The notes: generated by a model not told the origin, from the letters alone. Positions 10,267 to 21,955 are shown, counted from the stretch's first letter. The stretch is 64,000 bases of DNA from Mesostigma viride (GCA_009746045.1 RPFO01001842.1:26642-90641); one strand, 5' to 3'. Made by a program: numbers and translations.

Positions 10267-13200
10267 GGATATATATGTTAAAAATATAATTACTTACAGC
10301 AGAGTGAAATCACTCAAACCAAAGCAAACGCCCAGCTATAAACCTATATACAGAGCCATGTCAAAGCTCTATACTACGATAAGACCAATGGAAACGCCTA
10401 ACGGGAGGAACCTAATAGCCCTGCTGCACCGCAAAATCAGCCCGCGTACGGCGGAGCATGATGTCAGCCATGGCCCGAGTCAGCGCCACCGACAAGCGCT
10501 GACGCCAATATGACGTCCAGGTCCGCGCCGACCATGGGGCCCGCTGGCCCTCCAGGTCCAGCCGGTCCTCCCGGAGCCGGCAACACTCCTTGAAGAAGGC
10601 GGAGGTCAGGGGCCCCATGGCCCCAAACTCCTCCAGGACAAAGGGCACCACACGATGGTGCCCGACGTCGCCGTAGGCCAGGAGCTTGGCCCGCTCCGCC
10701 CGGTCCGCCGTGTAACCTGCCGTGAGGGAGGCCCCAGCCACGTGGCTAAGAGCCAAGGGCCGCGCCACCGAAACGTCAATAAGCAGATGCCGGCCACCCC
10801 CCTCAAAGTCCAGCACCACGATGTCAGGCCGGTGGTTGGGGGAATAGAAGGCAGCGCCATCCGCATCCTCGGACCGGATGTTCGCGTGGGGGAAAACCGA
10901 CCGAATCATGGCGAGCACCACCGTCAGGAGGACAGTGTGCAAATACAAATACCAATTCTGATTCTGTTGGCCCCCCATGCAGGCAAGGTAGTGAGTCCCC
11001 GTGGGATCCAGCGGCTGCCCACAGCTACCACAAGGCCGCCCGGCCGGAACAAGAGGCTGCGGGGCAAATAGCTGGTGCCGGAGCGCCACCGAGTAGTGGC
11101 TGGGAGCCAAGGCGAATGGGGGGGCCATGGGAAGAGCACGAAGGTACGCCGAGCCCACACTCCGCAAGGAAAGCGAGAACAGCCACGCACGTCCCTGGGC
11201 GTTGAGGTCCGCGAAAAGAGCAATCCAATCAGCCGTGTGCAGAATACCCGCGTAGGTTTTCTGGTGTTTATCGATGACGCGAGCAGGGAATGCGGCGGGA
11301 GATTGAACGGAGGCGACCGAGGGAGTGCCGCGAGGGAGGTGGCGCTGTACCGCCTGAGCGGCACGGACGGGAGAACAGGCCTGCTGGATCTCAGCATAGG
11401 CCTCCTGGATGGCGGTGACGAAGGGCAAAGGGCTGCTGGGGTCCAGGAGGTCAGGCGCTGCCGTTGCCAAAAGGGGCAGGAGCCGGCAGCTTTCCGCCCA
11501 CGACTGAGCGACGGAGCCCAAAAATGCTGCTGGGGCCAGCCGGGCGGCACGAGTCAGACCGCAGCCACCCATCCGTGCAGGCAGGGAGGCAATGCGAATA
11601 GCATGTGGCGGGAGGTCGGGGCCCGGGACCAGCTGCGCCAAGGCCGACTGGATGCGTTCGTCGTGGCCCTCGGCGGCCAGCCGGACCTGAGCCGGAAGAG
11701 CGCCCCGGAGCCAGTGAACGACGCGAGGGTGAGCGCAAAACCACAGAAGCAGACCCTTGGTCTGCGAATCATGAAGGCGCGCAATCAAGGGCAGTACCTC
11801 AGTGCGTGCCTCGAGGGCGGCCCGCAGAGCATCGATGACAAACGCGGGGTCGCCAACCGGAACGCCGAGGACATCCAACCCATGGAGGCGCTCGTCCCGG
11901 CCCAAGAGCTGGGGCGGAAAGCCGGAGCAATCACCTTGGGGCGAGTACACCGCGCACTTGGCCAGGGTCAACTGGAGGTTGATGTCGGCCACCGCGGTCT
12001 GCAGTGCCAGCAGAGCCGCGGTGGTGTCCGGCACAGGGCCCAGAAGGTAGATATCATCCAAGTAGGCCTGAATAGCGACCGCCGGGTGGGCAGCATGGAC
12101 CGCTTGGAGGCAACCCTGGAGGGGGGCGGCAAAGTACAGGGGTCCCAGGGGGTCCCCTTGCTGGGTGCCCGACCGCGACAGCAGGCCGCCGCGAGTGCCG
12201 TCCTCCATGATGTGAACCAGTTGGCCGGGCTGGCCGTAGCACACGGCTGTCCAAGCGTACAAGTCCTCGAAGGACTCCATGACGGCCGCAAACATGCTGG
12301 CGCGGGACAGACTGTTGAACGCGTTGTGGCAGTCGACCTTGACGACAGCGTGGGTGGGGTGGGCCTCGAGGTAGGCCTGCACCGAATGGATGAGGATATC
12401 CGCCCCGCCTGGAGTCGTCACCCCCAGCTGGGCCGCCACCGAGGTCTCACCCGCTGCGAGGGGCGGGCAGAAAAAGGCACGGAGCTCGGGCGCCTTTTGG
12501 CGGCAGATCACTTTGCCCACGAGCTTGCGGAGCACCTCACCGCAGGCGATCGGGCGCACCTTGCCCTCGGGGGGGGCAAGACACCCTTGAGCAGAGCGAG
12601 GAGGCGAGCGCCCGCTAACCACTCGCGCGCAGCGGGAGGAACGCGACCAGCCGCCAGGTCAATGAGGGTGTCAAAGAGAATGTCCTCGCCCCCATGCCCC
12701 ACCAGGACCTCCAAGTGCTCGTAGCGCCAGCCCGACGGCCCGGTAGAGGAAGCCCGCGGGACCGCACGCATCACCTCCAGGAAGCAGTCGCGGTCCAGCC
12801 GGAGGGGGGCCGGCAGGGGGTCCGGCACGGGCAGCTGGAATCCGGGCTCCGCAGGGTGAAGAGCCTCCAAGGCCGCCAGGGTAGCCGCATTGGCGGGGGC
12901 CAGCTTGGCCATTTCCAAGCGGGTCATGGCCCGGCTGAGCTGCCCCTCGCGGACGAGGCGGATGACGTCGGCGGCCACCCGCTCGAAGTTGACCTCCCCC
13001 GACAGCCGGGCCGTGCGCGGGGGCGGCACGCCAAACAGCCCCTCCCAGTCCCCCTGCAGAAAGCGTCGGCAACGGGCAATAACCGCACCCTGGAGGCCGC
13101 GCACACCACGCCCGAGAGGGGTGAGGAGCAGGCGGGGGGTCACCATGTGCAGTTTAAAGCCCAGCGGGTCGTCCGGAGCGGCGTGCATGCGCCGGAGAGA

Positions 13201-14000
13201 AACGATTGCACATTGCGCGAAAAGGCTACGCGCGCGGTGGGGGAGGTCGGTCAGGGTAGACGTCGGGTTGATGGCGCATGCATCCCAGGGAACCGTGTCA
13301 AGCCAACGCCAACTGGCCGAGTAGTCGGGCGGCGGGGGCTGGGAGCCGGTGGGAGCCGAGGCGGGAGGGGGGAGGGGGCCGGGACTGCTGGCCGGTTGAG
13401 GGGCCGTTGAGCAACACAGGCGCGCGCGTGCTGAGCGCGCCCGTGAATGGAGTACACCCGCTGGCAGTGAGCTTCCGGGCACCGGTAACAGCTCATGGCC
13501 TGCAGATCCGCCGCGCCGAGATCGGGGTGCACAGCGCGAAGGTGCTGGCAGAGGAGGTTACGGTTGTGGAACACACCAGCACACGGGGACCCCGTGGGAA
13601 GCAGCACGGCACACCGGTGAAGGCCGTCGGCGGGCGCTGAGTGGCGGGGAGCGGCGCCAGCAAAGGCTGGACGTGGGGCCTGCGGCGTCTCCCCAGCCGG
13701 GCCGGCAGGCGCGCGCACCACGACCCGACCAGCGCCCGGCATGCCCGCCGGGGCCACGGAGGAGGCAGTGCCCACCGGGGAGACCCCCAGCGGAGGGGGA
13801 TCGAGAACGCCGGCGCCCCTCCCAGGGGGACTCGCCAGCGCGCCCGCGACCACCCCAGGCCCCGGCAACGAGGCCGGGGGCGGCGGCCGAGGGGTCGGGG
13901 AGGCAGCTGGCCCCGGGGCCCGGTGGGGACCCGGCAGGGGACCCAGCGAGACCGGGGGCGGGCCGAGAGGAAGCGCAGTCCCAGGGGGCGGCACAACAGG
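10267..14000 (-). mobile_element. Non-LTR retrotransposon with restriction-like endonuclease, element A
   Basis: About 3.7 kb, minus strand. The 5' boundary is placed at GGATATATAT (13999-14008) and the 3' boundary at GGATATATAT (10267-10276). Domain order from the 5' end is a C2H2-like zinc finger, reverse transcriptase, CCHC knuckle and a PD-(D/E)XK-type endonuclease, the layout of R2/NeSL-type elements. There is no apurinic endonuclease domain. The 3' end contains CTGCTGTAAGTAATTATAT (minus strand), which recurs at 46654-46672 in a short truncated copy. Element B lies immediately upstream in the same orientation. Confidence 0.8.
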
Positions 14001-14012
14001 ATATATATTCAT
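10412..14012 (-). pseudogene. Reverse transcriptase / restriction-like endonuclease protein (element A), two frameshifts
   Basis: Would carry out target-primed reverse transcription. Read in three frames: 14012 to about 13370 (Pro-rich, then zinc finger CYRCPEAHCQRVYSIHGRA), about 13370 to 12570 (a conserved region ending in GPSGWRYEHLE), and 12570 to a stop at 10412. The last frame has RT motif B (TQQGDPLGPLYF), the catalytic AYLDDIYLLG (YLDD rather than YADD), the CCHC knuckle CGSCGQPLDPTGTHYLAC, and the endonuclease pattern RPDIVVLDF then LLIDVSV. The second frame change is at a run of eight G near 12571 and the first is in a G-rich tract near 13361-13385, so either decay or homopolymer error is possible. 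The final 736-codon frame is otherwise intact. Confidence 0.82.
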
Positions 14013-17000
14013 TGAGAATGATAGATTACGGAGGTGAGATAGGCATGCAACATAAGGAAAAACCCGATAACTGGGAGAATAACCCTGAAGAAATTAATAG
14101 TAATCTGACACAGACATCCAAGGATCACGCCAGCGGCACAAGGTACAACTAACTATACATCACAAAACTACACGCAGCAACAGCGCTGCCGGCTCACCAT
14201 GCAGGCCTGGAAGGGATCTAGACCGCATGGGTCGCGACAAAGTCGGCCCGGGTGCGGCGGAATAACACATCAGCCACGGTGCGAGTGAGGGCGAGTGACA
14301 GACGCTGCCGCCAATACGAGGACCACGTGCGGGCCGACCACGGGGCGGTCTGACCCTCGAGGTCGAGGCGGTCTTCACGGCGCTGGCAGCACTCGTGGAA
14401 AAACTCCGCTGTCTTGGGGCCCATGGCCCCGAACTCCTCAAGGACAAAGGGGATGACCCGGTGGGGCCCCACATTGCCGTAGGAGGCAAACTTGTCGCGC
14501 TCAGCCACAGCGGCAGCAGCGCCGGCATCCACAGCCGCCCGGAGGATGTGGCGACCGGAAAGCGGCCGAGCCACGGAGACATCGATGAGCAGGTGGCAAC
14601 CCTGCCCGTCGTAGTCAAGCACGGTAATATCGGGGCGATGGTTGGGTGAGTAGAGGGCGGCCCCATCCGCGTCCTCGCACTTGATGGTGGAGTGGGGAAA
14701 GACCGACCGAACCATGGCACACACCACCCGGAGGAGAGCGGTATGGAGATAGAGGAACCAGTTCTGGTTCTGTTGGCCACCCATGCACGCGATGTAGTGC
14801 GTCCCAGTAGTATCCAGAGCAAGCCCGCAGCTGCCGCAGGACGCACCCGCCGTGATGAGAGGTTGCGGGGCAAAGAGCTGGTGGCGGAGAGCGATGGCGT
14901 AAAGGGCCGGAACCAGTGTGAACAAAAGGGCTCATGGGGAGGGCGCGCAGGAATGCGGACCCCACGCTCCCCTCAAGGGAAACGGAGTGAAGCCAAGCCT
15001 TCCCCTGATCGTTCAAGCTCGCATGCAGACCCATCCAGTCGGCACAGTGTAGTATACCCGCGTAGGTCTTTTGTTGTTTTTCATGAACGCAGGCAGGGAA
15101 GACACTAGGACTGACGACAGTGGACACGCCGGGCGTGCCCCGGGGCAGGCGACGGTGGACGGCCTGAGCGGGGCGGACGAGGTCGCAAGCCTGCTGGATC
15201 CCGAGGTAAGAATCCTGCACAGCCTGCACAAAGGGGAAGGGGGATGGGGTGACCAAGTCGGGAATGGCGCTGACGGCGCTGGGGACCAACCGGCGGATCT
15301 CCGCCCAGGCCTGAGCAACAGAGCCAAGGAAGGCGGCGGGGGCGAGGCGGGCGGCGCGGGTGAGCCCACACCCGGCCGCCCATGCGGCAGGGGAGGGTGG
15401 CCAAGCGCATGGAGTGAGCTGGCAGGCTAGGGCCGGGGAGGAGCACCTGCAAGGCGGCCTGAATGCGCTCGTCATGGCCTTCCGCGGCAAGCCGCACCAA
15501 GTGGGGGGGAGCGCCACGGAGCCAGTGAACCACCCGCGGGTGGGCGCAAAACCACAGGAGGAGCCCTTTGGTCTGGGGGTCCTTGAGGCGCGCCCAAGTC
15601 TCGAGGACATGGGTGCGCTGTTCCACGGTGGCCCGGAGCTCCTCTTCGACGTAGTCAGGGTCACCCACAGGGACGCCCAGGCACGAGAAACCACGCGCCC
15701 GCGCCAATGCCCCCGGGATAGCCGCGGGGAAGCCAGAGCAGTCCCCCTGGGGCGAAAAGACTGCACACTTGGGGAGGGTGAGCCGAAGGTTGATGGCCGC
15801 CATGGCCACTTCAAGGGCAGCCAGGGCGGCAACCACAGCGTCGGCCGGGCCAAGGGCATGGATATCGTCCATATAGGCGAGGAGCACGACATCCGGGTGC
15901 GCAGCGTGGACACCTTGGAGAGCCTTGTGCAGCGGGGCAGACAGGTAAAAGGGGCCGAGGGGGTCACCTTGCTGGGTTCCCGTGCGGGAAGCGATGTCGG
16001 CGAACGTCCCATCCTCCATGAGGAAGGAGAGTAATGAGTGGGTTCGCCGTAGCAGGCTGCTGTCCACGCAAGAAGGTCAGGGAACGCCTCGCCGACGGCC
16101 TCAAAGATGCTAGCCTTGGTGACAGCATTGAACGCATTGTGGCAATCCACCTTCAGCGCCACATGGGTCGGATGCGTCTCGAGGTAGGCCTGAACTGTGT
16201 GCACGATGATGTCGCTGCCCCCTTTGGTGGCGACGCCAAGCTGGGCCGCGACGGACTCCTCAGTATCACTCCGGTTGGGGCAGAAGTAGGCGCGAAACTC
16301 GGGGGCCTTTTGGCGACAAATGACCTTACTCACCAGCTTGCGTAGGACCTCGCCGCAAGCAATGGGACGAACGCGGCCAGCAGGCGGGGGGACGTCGTCT
16401 TTCAGGAGGGCAATGAGGCGTGCCCCAGCCAGCCAAGGGCGCGCCGCGGGGGCCAGGGACCCCGCGGCCAAGTCGGCGGCAGCCTCAAAGAGTGCGGTCG
16501 CCCCGCCATGGCCCGCCATCACGCGGAGAGGTGCTCGTAGCGCCAGCCTGAGGGGCCGGTGGAGGAGGCGTTCGGCAGATCCTTCAGCACAGCCGTGAAG
16601 ATGTCCAGGTCCAGGACAATAGGCGGGGGCGGGGGGGTGGCCGGGGCGGGCACCGCAAAGGCCGGTTCGTCGGGGTGAAGGTCGCGCAAAGCCTGCAGGG
16701 TCGGGGGAGTGGAGGGAGCCAACGCGGTCAGTTCAAGCTTTTGCATGGCCCGGCTCAATTCACCTACCTTCACCAACCGCATGACGTCAGCTTCCACCCG
16801 GGCAAAGGAGGCGGCCCCCGACACCCGGGTGGAGGCCGGAGGCTGCAGCGCCCACAGCCCTTCCCAATCCCCGAGGAGGAACCGCCGGCAGCGAGCGATG
16901 ACCGCACCCTGTACGCCACGCACGCCCCGCTCCAACGGCGCTAAGAGGAGCCGGGGGGTGACGAGAAACAGCTTGTGGCCGAGTTCGTCGAGAGGGTGAC

Positions 17001-17374
17001 TATGCATCCGGGCCAGGGAAAGCAGGGCGCAGCGCGTAAACAAGCTCCGGGCGCGGTGAGGGACGTCCGGGAGCGTCATGCAAGGGTTGCGCGCACAGGC
17101 GGCAAAAGGGAGCGTGGCCAGGAATGCCCAGCCTGCCGAGAGGTCCCCCGGATCGCTCGTACCCTGCGATGCCGGTGGAGGGGCAGGGGCCGACCGAGGG
17201 GCCGCCCCGGACCGGGAGGCCGGTGCGGCCGCCGGGCCGCCGGGCGGGCTGTTCTGGGGGGTTTGGCGGCGGCACTGCCGCTCATGCTGGTACCGCCCGT
17301 GGATCGAAAAAATCCGCTGGCAATGGGCTGCCGGGCAGCGGTAGCAGTCCATGGCGCGCATGGCGGCCTCCAGG
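14001..17374 (-). mobile_element. Non-LTR retrotransposon with restriction-like endonuclease, element B
   Basis: About 3.4 kb, minus strand, in tandem with element A and the same family. Its 5' junction at 17373-17382 carries the same GGATATATAT as both ends of A, and the 12-mer ATATATATCCTG (minus strand) opens both elements. The protein is clearly homologous but diverged, so the two are separate insertions and not a recent duplication. The 3' untranslated part (14217-14001) has little similarity to that of A apart from the AT-rich end. Confidence 0.78.
14218..17361 (-). pseudogene. Reverse transcriptase / restriction-like endonuclease protein (element B), multiple frameshifts
   Basis: Starts at the ATG at 17361 (MRAMDCYRCPAAHCQRIF), a zinc finger like that of element A. 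The first frame runs to GPSGWRYEHLSA (stop near 16519), then shifts into a frame with LLKDDVPPP and KVDCHNAFNAVTK. Near 16030 it shifts to the frame with TQQGDPLGPFYLSAPL and the catalytic AYMDDIHALG, near 15370 it shifts back (CGLTRAARLAPAAFLG), and near 14930 it shifts to the C-terminal frame with CGSCGLALDTTGTHYIAC, RPDITVLDYD and LLIDVSVARPL. At least four frame changes make this an inactive copy. It retains a conventional methionine in the YMDD catalytic motif. Confidence 0.82.
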
Positions 17375-17419
17375 ATATATATGTACAATAGAACTGGTAA
17401 GATTGTTTGTCCATCCATC

Positions 17420-17494
17420 CATGAGTTGGGGTTGATACTCCGTGTTCGAGCCCCCAACGGGGGCACATGTTTAATTAATTTTAATTAAACATGT
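17420..17494 (+). repeat. Retroelement 3'-end hairpin with AATT tail and inverted repeat
   Basis: ACTCCGTGTTCGAG is followed by the hairpin GCCCCC, loop AAC, GGGGGC (17450-17464), then a perfect inverted repeat: ACATGTTTAATTAA (17465-17478), spacer TT, TTAATTAAACATGT (17481-17494). The layout matches the minimal insertion at 4580-4647 (CTCCGTG, then a CAAC hairpin, GCAC and a TTAATTAA tail). The sequence GTGTTCGAGCCC loosely resembles a tRNA T-arm / B box, which would fit a SINE, but this is weak. Confidence 0.6.
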
Positions 17495-17500
17495 TTTTTT

Positions 17501-17550
17501 ACAACGCGATACATCGCGTTGTAGGGTTAGAACGCGATGTATCGCGTTGT
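17501..17550. repeat. Perfect inverted repeat of near-palindromic arms
   Basis: ACAACGCGATACATCGCGTT (17501-17520) and its exact reverse complement AACGCGATGTATCGCGTTGT (17531-17550) flank a 10-nt spacer. Each arm is itself nearly palindromic around CGCGAT-ATCGCG. The same motif occurs at 23121-23140, on the other side of the Penelope-like element. It could form a cruciform. Its function is unknown. Confidence 0.9.
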
Positions 17551-18352
17551 AATCTGACACGTGGCAAACCTATTAAACATGCGATTTTTGGTCTGAAACT
17601 TTCAAGATAGGTCAGAAACATCTCATAGAATTCAAGAAAAAATCCTGGTATTTTTGGTATTTTTTTTGTGACAGCTGCAAACAAATATGTACCACTGAAA
17701 TCAGGCATTTTCGCGGGACGAAGGTGAAGACGACGGCGATGGCGGCAGGTAGATCTCGCCAGTTTTCGCGCGAATTTCAGTGGCTGTTGGGTAGCACGAC
17801 CATGATGATGCGTTCAAAGGTTGATAATTAGGTTTCTACGAGTTTGTTGAGGTACTGGGGCAAAGGAAACGTAGTTTTTTCCAGTTTCTCACCCAACTTT
17901 CATGCGGAAACCCTGGAAACCGGCATACATATTATTACGTCAAGACTCGGGTCTGCTGCGGCACCATGCTTGGTATTTCCATGGTGTTTCGACTTCTTAA
18001 CACATGTTTATTCATTCCGAACGCCCGGACTCTCGGCTAAACCGAGATTTGTGCAGACTTTTATTGGGTAGCTCCGGGCATGATGGTGCCTGCAATAGCG
18101 TAAGGCGTGACCGTGGCTATTGCTACGGTATGCTGTATTTTCCTGGAAATGGCCTCTGCCACCGGCTCAATAGTGCTTGCAGGCGTAAGTATATCGTGTT
18201 TCTACCTAGTTTCTGCCAGTTTTCCACTTATTTCTACCGACCTCTGCCCAGCCTCTCTAAGACCGCCATCCTACTCGACGTTGCTTGCATGTCAGCCATA
18301 GCAGGTTGCAGTTGTGCAGTATTTAGGTGCTGTATACGTCGTCAAGCCGTGC
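17551..18352. other. Region upstream of the Penelope-like element, no gene recognised
   Basis: About 800 bp with AT-rich stretches and no convincing ORF. It may include the 5' untranslated or pseudo-LTR part of the Penelope-like element, whose true 5' limit is not visible here. Confidence 0.4.
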
Positions 18353-18400
18353 ATATATCGTGAGGATTGATGTCTTAGCTCTCAGTGCATCTGAATCATC

Positions 18401-21400
18401 ATGAAACACCTTATGACTTTCTGGCATGCTCTTACCCTCCACAGAATACGGCAATCCAGTGGCATTGATTACCGGAAGTACACTGCTATTTCTCGGCAGT
18501 TCCCCTATCGTATCTCCTCACAGGCATGGCGGAAGCGTTGTCGCATCAACACGCGCCATAACCATCACTGCAAGGATGACCATACTCTACGTCGCCTCCG
18601 GCGCTTACAGCGCACGCATTTGTCGCTTACCAACTCCACTCGCCCACACCCCGTAAGCACCCATCGCGTCATTTATGCCATTTACAACCGCAGGTACCCT
18701 CAGCGTATCTACGTTGGCCAGACGCAACGGGATGCCTGGACGCGTTTTCAGGAACATGTCCGAGCGGCACGCCGCCTTCATATTGGCCGCCCTGCCGCCA
18801 ACGACGACACCCCCCTACATGGCGCCATGGCCCAATACGGGTGGTGGGATTGGCGAGTCGTCCCCTTGGAACATGTCCCCGGCACCTTTACCGGCGCCGC
18901 TTTTCGCAAAGCCGCAGGGCATCGGGAAACGTTTTGGAAACGAATGTTACATGCATTTCTGCCCCACGGTTTTTGCATTGAAGGCAAGAGTTTCAAAGCT
19001 CGGTCTCGCCGCCGCCCGCCTCCCCTCCGTCCCCGCCCTCTTATGTTCATCCGTGCCTGGCGTCTGAAGCACAATCTCCACCCATATCGCCCCTATCCCC
19101 CCAGCGTCACCCCGGCCCCTCCACCTTCCACACATGTGTCCACCGATCCTTCCCTTTACTCCACCAGTCTCCGCTGCTTACGTCACATGTCTCGGCTTAT
19201 GCAACGCGGCAACTTTCATGCATCCTATCTCGAAGCCTGCAGCTTGAAGAAGCTTACCAGCTTACACATTGCCGTCGGGTCGTGCTCCCCAGCTGATCTG
19301 CAAGTCCCCCGCTCCCATGCCACTAGTCTGCGAGGCCTTCTCTCACGTATCATTCGGCACCGTGTCAATGGGAATGCAGATGCACTGCGTCCGCGCCGTT
19401 TGCTGATCTCACCTTTCATTCATGCTGCGATGGATGAGCTGTGTTTGCCACACATTCTGCATTTGCCGCAAGTGCAGGCTGCGATGCCGCTCGTGGTGCG
19501 CAACACTTTCGGCACTCCCATTGCTGCCTGGCATTACTCTCCCACCTTGGGACAAATGGTTTTCAGCAACGGGAAGGTCAGCCGCGATACAACGCCCACC
19601 GAGCTGGCCACCATCTTGGCAGGGCCCTGCCCCTGCCAACAACAACGGTATTTCAAGTACCTTGATCCCACCTCACAGCACGTCATGACCGCTGACCTCA
19701 GCATCCTGCCGAGCCACACGCTTGTAGACCTTTTTGCCAAAGGCACCAAGTTTCGGCCGTGGGTCCAGCGCACGTGTGCCAAAGAGGTGAATGCACTGCT
19801 CTCCACATCACTGCGCAAATTTTGCAATGCCATGAGCACGGACCTACAGCTTGCTCCCCTTGCCATGGAACCGTGGTTTCGCGCCGTCATTCACGAATGC
19901 AATGCACGTCTCACCAGGCTTGATTACCGTCTCCAGCAGGTCCACCGCACCACCTGGCTCAACACCACAGATAAAGCACTTCTTGACCACTTCAAGCAGG
20001 ACTTTATCATCACGTGTGTTGACAAGAGTGCCAACAACTTTGCTTTCATATGCAAGAAGCACTACCTTGCTACTTTGCAACACGAGTTGGCGTCCAGCCC
20101 TACCTATGTTCAGCGTGCACAGTCCACCGCCAGTATCACCGCTGCTCATCGGGCTTTTCTGCACAGCCAAAACATTTTTGCTCGGGCATTCCTTAAGCGG
20201 CAGCGACGCGCCACCACCACTACGTTCCCATATCTGTATCTCACTCTTAAGCTGCACAAAACTCCTGTTGCTTTGCGCACCATTGCTGCGTCGCATTCAG
20301 CCCCACTGATGCCTCTCTCGAAACTCATCTGCCATGCTTTGAATGCTCTTCTCCCCGAAGCCAATGCATTATGGGTGGAGGTGCTGTCGAATGCCGGGTA
20401 TGAATGCGCTGGTAGTTGGATCGTCATAGACTCAGCCCAAGTACGCCTACGCCTTGCCGCCCTTAGCCGTTCTAAGACAGCAGCAGAGAAACGTATACCT
20501 ATGCCCATAGCCACCTATGATTTCACCACTCTATATACCACACTAGATTTGCACGATTTGAAAGCTCGTTTAGATAGCCTCCTTACTCGTCTGTATGCAC
20601 GTAGGCCTCACGGGCGCAACCACCTGCACGTGCGTGTTTCTCAGACCAAGCCCACGGCAACGTGGCTCTCAGGGATCGCGGCAGGTGCTATCGTGCGGGA
20701 TGGTTATAATTATATTATCACGAAGGCTGACCTTGTCCATTGGATCTCTTATCTTGTTGATAACACCTTCATCTGTTTTGCGGGCAATGTATACCAACAA
20801 GCTATCGGCATCCCTATGGGCACTAACTGTGCCGGGCTCCTTGCAAACCTCTATCTATACACTTATGAGCTTGCATTCATGGAGAATCTCATTGCCTCAA
20901 ACGATGATGTTCTCATCAGGCGTTTTATCCATACATGTCGATACATTGATGATGTCATCGCTTTCGACAACCCTGATTTCGCAACCCATTTGTATATCAC
21001 CGCTGGTCTGCCTGGCATCTACCCGCAAGCGTCCCTCACATTAAAGCTCACGTCGGAGGATACTCATTGCAATTACCTCGATCTTAACATTACCCATAAC
21101 AAGAAGGGCTGGCGTACGGCTATCTATGATAAGCGCAAGGATCCTAAATACCAGCAAATTCCTTTTATTCGTTACCCCGATATTCACAGTCTCCTTTCCC
21201 ACACAGCAAAATATGGTGTTGTTCTTTCTCAGTTACATCGTTTTTCCCGTCTTTGTTCTTATCGTGTTGATTTCATCACGACTCTTGTTGAACTCTTGCA
21301 GCGTTTATTGGTCAAAGACTATGACCGAGCCATTATGCTCCGTCAAGTCCGATGTTTTTTGCAACGTCACCCACATCTGTTCGGTGCTGCCCCTTGGCAC

Positions 21401-21457
21401 AAGCTCTACAAACAGGTCGTGGACCGGCTGGATCGCATAGTATCTCCGCACATCTGA
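18401..21457 (+). CDS. Penelope-like reverse transcriptase with N-terminal GIY-YIG endonuclease
   Basis: Intact 1018-residue ORF from the ATG at 18401 to TGA. After a basic N-terminus, a GIY-YIG nuclease domain lies at about residues 85-170: VIYAIYNRRYPQRIYVGQTQ followed by RFQEHVRAA, with the paired tyrosines and the Arg/His expected of the fold. A linker of about 350 residues leads to the reverse transcriptase, with LYLTLKLHKTP, the ATYDFTTLYTTL motif, the QAIGIPMGTNCAGLLANLYL motif and the catalytic CRYIDDVIAF (residues about 600-860). In canonical Penelope-like elements GIY-YIG is C-terminal; here it is N-terminal and the C-terminus has none, which matches the permuted Chlamys/Naiad clade. 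No frameshift or stop interrupts it, so recent activity is plausible. Confidence 0.93.
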   Translation: MKHLMTFWHALTLHRIRQSSGIDYRKYTAISRQFPYRISSQAWRKRCRINTRHNHHCKDDHTLRRLRRLQRTHLSLTNSTRPHPVSTHRVIYAIYNRRYPQRIYVGQTQRDAWTRFQEHVRAARRLHIGRPAANDDTPLHGAMAQYGWWDWRVVPLEHVPGTFTGAAFRKAAGHRETFWKRMLHAFLPHGFCIEGKSFKARSRRRPPPLRPRPLMFIRAWRLKHNLHPYRPYPPSVTPAPPPSTHVSTDPSLYSTSLRCLRHMSRLMQRGNFHASYLEACSLKKLTSLHIAVGSCSPADLQVPRSHATSLRGLLSRIIRHRVNGNADALRPRRLLISPFIHAAMDELCLPHILHLPQVQAAMPLVVRNTFGTPIAAWHYSPTLGQMVFSNGKVSRDTTPTELATILAGPCPCQQQRYFKYLDPTSQHVMTADLSILPSHTLVDLFAKGTKFRPWVQRTCAKEVNALLSTSLRKFCNAMSTDLQLAPLAMEPWFRAVIHECNARLTRLDYRLQQVHRTTWLNTTDKALLDHFKQDFIITCVDKSANNFAFICKKHYLATLQHELASSPTYVQRAQSTASITAAHRAFLHSQNIFARAFLKRQRRATTTTFPYLYLTLKLHKTPVALRTIAASHSAPLMPLSKLICHALNALLPEANALWVEVLSNAGYECAGSWIVIDSAQVRLRLAALSRSKTAAEKRIPMPIATYDFTTLYTTLDLHDLKARLDSLLTRLYARRPHGRNHLHVRVSQTKPTATWLSGIAAGAIVRDGYNYIITKADLVHWISYLVDNTFICFAGNVYQQAIGIPMGTNCAGLLANLYLYTYELAFMENLIASNDDVLIRRFIHTCRYIDDVIAFDNPDFATHLYITAGLPGIYPQASLTLKLTSEDTHCNYLDLNITHNKKGWRTAIYDKRKDPKYQQIPFIRYPDIHSLLSHTAKYGVVLSQLHRFSRLCSYRVDFITTLVELLQRLLVKDYDRAIMLRQVRCFLQRHPHLFGAAPWHKLYKQVVDRLDRIVSPHI

Positions 21458-21955
21458 ACCCTGTGATGCCAGATCTCCTTTGCGGCCGTTCCGAGCTTGG
21501 CACTGGATTCGTTGTCCACATCGTCGCGTCGCTGCCGCAACACGATGTTTTCTGGCATCCGCGGGCTTTTGGTTCCCGCCGCACATTTGAAAGTGCTGTC
21601 CTCCGGCTTTTTGCCTTTGCACCGTGTGCAGTTCTTGGACGTTTGGAATCATGGCATGGCTAACGTGATGACTGACTAGCTAGACCTTTTCAGTGGTTTT
21701 CCATTTGCGGGTATTTCCTCGTAAATGGTGGGAGAGCGATCGCAGCAATGGTGCTCACCACTAGACACTCCCGGCCAGTTAGGCTAGAAACACACGCCCT
21801 GATCAAGCATGCTGTTTCCGGCCCCACCGTCTAGGTCATCTAGTCGCTCCACACGTAAGCCAGCCATAATTTCAATGCACAAGGATACACATTTCCATCA
21901 CCATTCATCTTCATCATCCTGAACGACTCGAAAACGCGGAAAAGATAACGGCAGG

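Noticed and set aside
11075..12724. 549-codon plus-strand ORF
   Set aside because: It is the antisense shadow of the GC-rich reverse transcriptase gene of element A, whose minus-strand translation has clear RT and endonuclease motifs.
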